From Candidatus Sysuiplasma jiujiangense (GTDB lineage Archaea > Thermoplasmatota > Thermoplasmata > Sysuiplasmatales > Sysuiplasmataceae), in assembly GCA_019721075.1 (NCBI GenBank), contig JAHEAD010000017.1, forward strand, positions 1 to 42,610: a DNA stretch of 42,610 nucleotides, written 5' to 3'. Positions 37,699 to 42,610 of the stretch are shown piece after piece; within the stretch, counting starts at the first letter, position 1; each line of letters begins with the position of its first letter. The position numbers and the translations under genes were made by a program. Under the pieces are notes generated by a model that saw only the letters and a program-made list of their open reading frames with translations, was not told the origin of the DNA and did not search any database.

Positions 37699-38283
37699 AT
37701 GAAGAAGGGAGTCAGATATCTCGTGAGGCTTGCCAATTCCGATCTCATCGACGTTTCCAGATACGCGATGGTAAGGGAAAGACTGCGCAGGATCCTGGAA
37801 ACTGAAGAGTGCAGAATCAACAGCTCACGCATCTCAGGCACCGCAATCGAGGTTGATTATTTCGCACCCGACAGGAAAACGGCTGAAAAGTCGGCCGGCA
37901 TCCTTTCCAGAATCGACAGGGTGCTGACAGTTAAGTGCCTGTCGGACGAAAACAGGGCGGATCGGAAAAGGGAGGATGTCATGGAGGAGGCAAGGGCACT
38001 GTTCAATGAGGAGAGATTCTGGGAGGTACACGAGGTCGTGGAAGGGGAATGGAAAAAGGCCGAGGGAGAGGAGAAGGAGATACTTCAGGGCATAATACTC
38101 TACGCTGCGGCGTATGTGCACCATCAGAAAAACGAAAAGGAGACAGCGCTGAGAATGCTCAGGAGGGCAGTGGAAAAACTCGGCGTTTCCTCCGACATAT
38201 ACTTCTGTTTTGACCTCGGGAAAATGAGGGAAATGGAACGGACAATTGCGGCAAAAAAGAACATCGAAATATTCAGACTCTGA
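37699..38283 (+). CDS. DUF309-domain protein with an extra N-terminal domain
   Basis: This 194-residue protein ends in a DUF309-like helical domain (about residues 95-165): ARALFNEERFWEVHEVVEGE, EILQGIILYAAAYVHHQKNE and ALRMLRRAVEKLG contain the characteristic F-x-x-x-x-F/Y-W-E-x-H-E and L-Q-G patterns. The function of DUF309 proteins is unknown. The first 90 residues are a separate basic alpha/beta segment (VRYLVRLANSDLIDVSRYAM) that I do not recognise. The frame opens at 37561, but ATG 37699 lies 28 bases from a TATA-like gttattag, and the upstream codons overlap the promoter of the opposite gene, so the shorter form is chosen. Confidence 0.75.
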   Translation: MKKGVRYLVRLANSDLIDVSRYAMVRERLRRILETEECRINSSRISGTAIEVDYFAPDRKTAEKSAGILSRIDRVLTVKCLSDENRADRKREDVMEEARALFNEERFWEVHEVVEGEWKKAEGEEKEILQGIILYAAAYVHHQKNEKETALRMLRRAVEKLGVSSDIYFCFDLGKMREMERTIAAKKNIEIFRL

Positions 38284-38366
38284 GCGCCGGAAAGGATCCT
38301 GCCGGCAGCGAGGCAATCATGTCAGGATTTGTCACTCATTGGTTATCCAGAACGCCTGTGTGGCGG

Positions 38367-38387
38367 CGGATGCTGTTTTTGCATCCG
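38367..38387. repeat. Perfect 7-bp dyad next to the thermopsin promoter
   Basis: CGGATGC (38367-38373) and GCATCCG (38381-38387) are exact inverted copies separated by seven bases (tgttttt). The dyad lies about 10 bases upstream of the TATA element, a position where archaeal activators or repressors bind. It could instead be a hairpin ending the DUF309 transcript. Confidence 0.5.
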
Positions 38388-38397
38388 GCAATTTGGA

Positions 38398-38410
38398 TTA
38401 ATAATAAATA
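38398..38410 (+). promoter_or_regulatory. TATA box of the thermopsin-like gene (leaderless)
   Basis: ttaataataaata is centred about 29 bases before ATG 38434, implying that transcription starts at or a few bases before the start codon. Confidence 0.6.
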
Positions 38411-38433
38411 CAGCGATCCGTTTTCCACTCACT

Positions 38434-41400
38434 ATGACGGGTAAAACAGTTGCTTTCAGTATAGCTGTTGCGCTTGTCCTGGTGATCTCCGGCGCGTTTG
38501 CTTTCGCAGTAACCGCCGTTCATCCGGCCAGCGCAGGAACAAACGCGGTTGCATATTCGCAGCAGGGCAGCGGAATTTCCTCTGCAGGCGGGACGGCATT
38601 ATCCAGTTCTTCTTCATCGCCCCAGACGACGGGTTCCGGCGTGTCATCCGGCGCAGGACCATATCCCAAATCCGCTGCGGCGACTTCTCCGTACATAACG
38701 GCGGCGAAGAATGCTGGAGTGCCGCTTCAGTATGTCTACATACCGGCACCGAAAAGGGCACCGATAATCAACGGTAATGTAGTAATGCCGGGCTATGCAC
38801 AGGGACCGGCACCGTTCGGTATCGGCGCATATGGAATAAGGAATGTTTCCGGAACGCTCGAGCCGTTTATGTACACGACAACTGCATTCAATTCAAGCTT
38901 CAACGCAACACAGCTGAATGCGTTTGATGTTAATTCCTTTGATCCGAACGGCCTGACTGTACAGCTCAACGCAGTCCTCACTGGAACGACTGTCGACGGT
39001 GTAACAGGCTACACATACTGGACGCAGAACGTGATGTTCTACGACAGTTATGCACATCAGTTCGAAATGGTTGACAACATATGGAATTTCAGTTCTCCCA
39101 GAGCAACTATGCCTTCTTCAACCATCTACAGCCACACCGCTTCGCAGCAAGCGTATCCTTACGCCTACATCGGCGTCGGGCCGGTAATCAATAACGTGAG
39201 CACGCCCTTTGTCGCAAACCTGTCGCTGCAGTCCGCGGTGGTCGACGGAATGAGCGCCGTTTTCTTCAACTACACATTAACGTTCACCAACTCCAGCACG
39301 GGTAAAATGCAGCAGATTGGCGGCGTCTTCGACGAAGTTCTTTTCAATTCACTCAACGGCGTCCTCGGCTATTCCGCACCCCTTCCGGTATACAGGGTTG
39401 ACGGCGGAAACCTCACGCCGACCGGATACATCCCCTACGATGCCGAAGTAGGCATTATAGGCCCGGGCGGCGGAAGCCAGATCAACATACAGACGATAAG
39501 CGGAACACTCAACCTGGATTACAAAAATGCTGCCGGCAAGATGGTGAACGTTCCGAGCGCATACGACATTGGCTCAGAAACAGGCGAAACCTCGACCGGA
39601 ATTGCGGAAGCGTGGCAACCGTCCGGAACGGTGACACTTTCCTCGGGCCCGTCGCTTGTCTACGGCATGTGGGACATTGCACCGTTCAGCGGCGTGACGC
39701 ATTACACCGGGACAATCAGCCCTGCCAATGCATTCATGTTCGTGAGCCCCGGCAGTTCCCTTTCGCTGGGGCAGTATGGATATGTCACGACTTCGACCGG
39801 AGGCAAATACAGCTTCTGGCTGCCTACGGGGACGTACTCGCAGGGAGTGATGATGAGCTACCGCAACCCTGAATCCGGCCCTCTTTCGCAGTCCGAGAAC
39901 ATCGTTCTCACCATGAACTCAGCAATGGGCGTCTACACGCCGCTGTACGCCATGGGCAATGCTGAAGCTGCAAACATATCGCTCTCCGGGAACGGGACGC
40001 TCGGGAATCCCTATCTCGCATACAGCAACCAGCCGGGATACATCAGCCCGTATTTCGGCATGATGAATGTTTACGGCTTCCCCGTATTTTCAGGCATACA
40101 GATTGCAGACACGGACGTTTACATCAATTTCAACAATTCACCTTCATTCAGCATCCTGTACGAGCAGCCGCAGACCTCTCTTTACCTCGGGCTGCTGTAC
40201 TTCGTTCCCTCCGTAAACAATCTCGGCTATGTATTCTACAACACATCGAACCTTTCGGTATACGGTGCGAAACTCATAACAGGCACCATCCCCGCCGACT
40301 ATGCGGCGGGCTTCTACGGCGCAAATATAATGATGTGGAATTCAACGCACGATCTCATTGCGAACTCAACCTTCGTGGGCAATGTCTTCTTGCCATTTCA
40401 GATCTCCGTCCTTATCTATGATACGGGTACAATGAACGGCACCAACGTACTGTTCGGCAACCACTTCCTGGACAGCTCGCTCAGCTTTGGTCTGGGAATT
40501 GCAAGCTCAGGCAATCTCATATTCAACAACTACTTTGCAGACCAAGCAGCGAATGTCATTCAGTTCCCGTTTAATCTTTACACGCTTACCTCCATCCTTT
40601 ACGTAGATACCTGGAATGTCACTCCTGCACTTACCAGCACATTCGTCTACCATTTCAACGGCTACAACCTCAAGGGAAACATAGTAGGGAATGCAACAAT
40701 GGGCGGCAACTTCTGGAATGACTTTGTCCCCGGCGTGAGCACCTTACCCTTTAACGACAACGGCAACATATTTGTCGGCGGGGATTATGCTCCTGTCACG
40801 TACTCCGGCGCTTCGTATGCGCCATATGTCCCGCTCATATTCTTCGAAACTGGGCTTGCGGCCGGCCAGTCATGGTCTGTAAATCTGTCAGGTTATGTAC
40901 AGACAACCACATCCAACATGATGACTTTCTATGTTCTTCCGAATGCAGTCTACAGCTATATCGTCGGGAACGTGTCGGGATACATTGATTTCTTCGGAAA
41001 CCCCGGTTCGGTATTCGCATCGTCCGGTGCAAACGTGGTCAGTCTGCTGTTTCTGCCGTACTACACAATAACGCTGAAGGAAACAGGCCTGCCCGCGGGA
41101 TACAGCTGGGAAGGGGCTATCCTTTATCGCGGGATTTTCCCAGTCACAAGCAACACGAGCAGTACTGACGTGATGACATTCGAATGGGTGCCCGGTACAT
41201 GGTACCTCGGTGTATCGCCAACAGGCTACTACTACAATTTCCCGGAGTACTACTCATATTCATTCAACATCACGTATGTTTCGCTCTTCAGCAACGTATC
41301 AGGTACTATGAACATGGCACCGATATACAACAACTTCACGTTCACACCGATAGGCATTGCAACCGGCACGCCGTGGAGCGTAACAGTCTGGACAATGCTG

Positions 41401-42432
41401 CAAGGAGGGGTGACTGTACCGGTGGGCACATTCTCCTCGACAAACACGAGTCTTACGGTACCGCTCATCGAGGCCGTCTATGGTTTCAGCTTCAGTTCGG
41501 GCAGCTACTACATGTCCGGAAGCAACCCTTCGTCGTTTGAATTCTCACCTTACTGTTACCCGGGTATCGGGTTCTCTGTATACACCGGGTATGCGGTGAC
41601 ATTCGATGTCAGCAACCTGCCTTCCGGAACCGAGTGGAATCTTGAGGCCAGTGCTTTCAACGTCTATTTCTATCTGAGCGCTTCCACATCTTCCAGCACC
41701 CTTACTGTCACACTACCCGCCGATGGCGTTTACTACGCCATCATACCTGCAAACAGCTCGTTCCAGACATACTCCAACGATCTACTTGTGAATGCACCTA
41801 CAACAGTCAATGTAGCCATGCAGCTTAATCCTGGTTCACAGGTCACGGTGACATTCAGCGAAAGCGGCCTGTCCTCCGGTACATCGTGGCAGGTCACATT
41901 CAACGGACAGACACAGTCTTCAACGGCCTCAACGATATCCTTCACAACAACTCCGGGAACATACTACTACCAGGCATATTCAAACGGCAGCGTATCCCCG
42001 CAGAGCCCGGGTTCGCTGAACGTGCAGCACTCGATGACAGTGGATGTGTCGTTCTACGCACAGACATACACAGTGACCTTCATTGCGGCCGGCATCCCGT
42101 CAGGAGCGGCAATGACGCTGACCTTCAACGGCAGGACGGTGACGACCACAAGCCAGATTGCAGGCTTCATCGTTCCATCTGGCACATACGGCTTCACAGC
42201 GAGTGTAAAGGGATACACGCTCTCCTCCTCGACGACCACCGTCAAAGTCGGGCAGAACACAATCGTTCTGCTCCAGTTCAAACCGACCACGACGCCGAGC
42301 AAGACGAGTTCCATCCCCTCACTGCTTGTTGACAGCGGCCTCCTCATCCTGGGACTTGTGGTGGGCGCAGTCGTCGCCTATGCAGTCATCAGGCATGAAG
42401 CGTCCAGGAAGAAGGGCAAAGGAAACACCTGA
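38434..42432 (+). CDS. Giant thermopsin-family (peptidase A5) surface protein
   Basis: This 1332-residue protein is exported and membrane-anchored. A signal peptide (about residues 5-30, VAFSIAVALVLVISGAFAFA) is followed by a Ser/Ala/Gly-rich linker and a thermopsin-like domain: PFGIGAYGIRNVSGTLEPFM, VNSFDPNGLTVQLNAVL, YTYWTQNVMFYDSY and VDNIWNFSSP are typical. Thermopsins are acid proteases acting outside the cell; the catalytic residues of the family are not firmly known, so activity is inferred. A middle part with repeated N-x-F and short turns (for example TNVLFGNHFLDSSLSFG) resembles a beta helix. The last 540 residues hold about six related modules and end in a helix (LLILGLVVGAVVAYAVI) and a basic tail. 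Many N-x-S/T sites suggest heavy glycosylation. The frame is open to 38329, but ATG 38434 fits signal peptide and promoter. Confidence 0.87.
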   Translation: MTGKTVAFSIAVALVLVISGAFAFAVTAVHPASAGTNAVAYSQQGSGISSAGGTALSSSSSSPQTTGSGVSSGAGPYPKSAAATSPYITAAKNAGVPLQYVYIPAPKRAPIINGNVVMPGYAQGPAPFGIGAYGIRNVSGTLEPFMYTTTAFNSSFNATQLNAFDVNSFDPNGLTVQLNAVLTGTTVDGVTGYTYWTQNVMFYDSYAHQFEMVDNIWNFSSPRATMPSSTIYSHTASQQAYPYAYIGVGPVINNVSTPFVANLSLQSAVVDGMSAVFFNYTLTFTNSSTGKMQQIGGVFDEVLFNSLNGVLGYSAPLPVYRVDGGNLTPTGYIPYDAEVGIIGPGGGSQINIQTISGTLNLDYKNAAGKMVNVPSAYDIGSETGETSTGIAEAWQPSGTVTLSSGPSLVYGMWDIAPFSGVTHYTGTISPANAFMFVSPGSSLSLGQYGYVTTSTGGKYSFWLPTGTYSQGVMMSYRNPESGPLSQSENIVLTMNSAMGVYTPLYAMGNAEAANISLSGNGTLGNPYLAYSNQPGYISPYFGMMNVYGFPVFSGIQIADTDVYINFNNSPSFSILYEQPQTSLYLGLLYFVPSVNNLGYVFYNTSNLSVYGAKLITGTIPADYAAGFYGANIMMWNSTHDLIANSTFVGNVFLPFQISVLIYDTGTMNGTNVLFGNHFLDSSLSFGLGIASSGNLIFNNYFADQAANVIQFPFNLYTLTSILYVDTWNVTPALTSTFVYHFNGYNLKGNIVGNATMGGNFWNDFVPGVSTLPFNDNGNIFVGGDYAPVTYSGASYAPYVPLIFFETGLAAGQSWSVNLSGYVQTTTSNMMTFYVLPNAVYSYIVGNVSGYIDFFGNPGSVFASSGANVVSLLFLPYYTITLKETGLPAGYSWEGAILYRGIFPVTSNTSSTDVMTFEWVPGTWYLGVSPTGYYYNFPEYYSYSFNITYVSLFSNVSGTMNMAPIYNNFTFTPIGIATGTPWSVTVWTMLQGGVTVPVGTFSSTNTSLTVPLIEAVYGFSFSSGSYYMSGSNPSSFEFSPYCYPGIGFSVYTGYAVTFDVSNLPSGTEWNLEASAFNVYFYLSASTSSSTLTVTLPADGVYYAIIPANSSFQTYSNDLLVNAPTTVNVAMQLNPGSQVTVTFSESGLSSGTSWQVTFNGQTQSSTASTISFTTTPGTYYYQAYSNGSVSPQSPGSLNVQHSMTVDVSFYAQTYTVTFIAAGIPSGAAMTLTFNGRTVTTTSQIAGFIVPSGTYGFTASVKGYTLSSSTTTVKVGQNTIVLLQFKPTTTPSKTSSIPSLLVDSGLLILGLVVGAVVAYAVIRHEASRKKGKGNT
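40828..42260 (+). repeat. About six related beta-sandwich-like modules in the thermopsin-like protein
   Basis: Modules begin near 40828, 41062, 41332, 41593, 41842 and 42070. Each opens with a variant of V-T-F-x-E-x-G-L-P-x-G-x-x-W-x-V, for example FFETGLAAGQSWSVNL, LKETGLPAGYSWEG, TFSESGLSSGTSWQVTF and TFIAAGIPSGAAMTLTF. Copies are diverged at the DNA level. The pattern is common in surface proteins of Thermoplasmata and likely forms a stalk. Confidence 0.75.
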
Positions 42433-42462
42433 TCCGACGCGCGAAACAGACCGGAACACAAA

Positions 42463-42469
42463 TCTTTTT
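42463..42469 (+). terminator. T-tract terminator after the thermopsin-like gene
   Basis: A run of T (atcttttt) about 30 bases after the stop codon is a likely U-rich archaeal terminator, placed before the convergent gene's stop at 42483. Confidence 0.45.
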
Positions 42470-42482
42470 CAGCTCAAATCCC

Positions 42483-42610
42483 TTAATTCTCTTTTATTTT
42501 AAGCGCTGCAGCAGTATCTCCGATCCTTTTTATGTTGCCGATAGGCATGTCTGACTGGATACTTTTGCAGGATACGAAGTAAACGCCATCCGCTTCGCAT
42601 TTCAAACAAC
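42483..42610 (-). CDS. C-terminal end of an unidentified gene (cut by the window edge)
   Basis: On the minus strand an open frame enters from the right edge and ends at TAA 42483-42485. The 41 visible residues include CLKCEADGVYFVSC and, nearer the end, DMPIGNIKRIGDTAAALKIK. They have normal protein character, with a C-x2-C-x9-C arrangement that could bind a metal. It converges on the thermopsin-like gene. I cannot name the family from this fragment. Confidence 0.55.
   Translation of the reverse strand, partial: CLKCEADGVYFVSCKSIQSDMPIGNIKRIGDTAAALKIKEN

Overview
The window looks like a chromosomal segment of an archaeon of the class Thermoplasmata (Thermoplasmatota), probably acidophilic. 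The support comes from the gene set: an archaeal RNA polymerase operon in which B is one intact polypeptide while A is split into A' and A''; archaeal signature enzymes (PurP, CDP-archaeol synthase, Nep1, XPD-type Fe-S helicase, RPA with a COG3390 partner); a giant thermopsin-family surface protein; TATA-box promoters about 26 bases upstream of many start codons (leaderless mRNAs); and a tRNA-Ser with an apparent intron in the anticodon loop. No rRNA, CRISPR array, transposase or phage gene was seen.

Region by region. 1-8.1 kb (visibly lower GC than the rest): a carbohydrate uptake and degradation cluster, with a membrane-tethered sugar-binding protein (own promoter and terminator), two permeases, a MalK/UgpC-type ATPase, a small exported protein of unknown function and a cytoplasmic GH38 alpha-mannosidase. 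It ends at tRNA-Gln(CUG). 8.4-14.9 kb: housekeeping genes, mostly on the minus strand: adenosine-specific kinase family protein (+), a nadE/threonine dehydratase-like pair, tRNA-Ser(GGA) (+), a polyamine-type GNAT acetyltransferase, FixX-like ferredoxin, Nep1, PurP and a DinB-fold protein; 485 bases between PurP and DinB hold no convincing gene. 15.0-20.4 kb: a protein of unknown function, four-OB-fold RPA, the RPA-associated COG3390 protein, then a class V aminotransferase overlapping phosphoglycerate dehydrogenase (probable serine pathway).

20.6-23.2 kb: a tight unit of an exported protein of unknown function, an ABC-2 permease and an ABC ATPase. 23.3-27.5 kb: a small three-helix membrane protein, a small acidic conserved protein, the XPD-like helicase, CarS and PyrE. 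27.7-36.5 kb: the transcription operon rpoH-rpoB-rpoA1-rpoA2-rpl30e-nusA, with overlapping or closely spaced genes. It is closed by a convergent radical SAM gene that overlaps nusA by 14 bases. 37.7-38.3 kb: a DUF309 protein. 38.4-42.4 kb: a 1332-residue thermopsin-like surface protein with a beta-helix-like middle, about six related C-terminal modules and a membrane anchor. The C-terminal end of a minus-strand gene enters at the right edge.

How the parts fit: extracellular proteolysis (thermopsin) and glycan import with intracellular mannose release suggest a heterotroph scavenging polymers in an acidic setting. The most novel parts are the unknown exported proteins tied to the two ABC systems, a Cys4 zinc-ribbon-like insertion in RpoB, and oppositely charged tails at the A'/A'' split of RNA polymerase. 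All assignments are by reading motifs; no database search was run.
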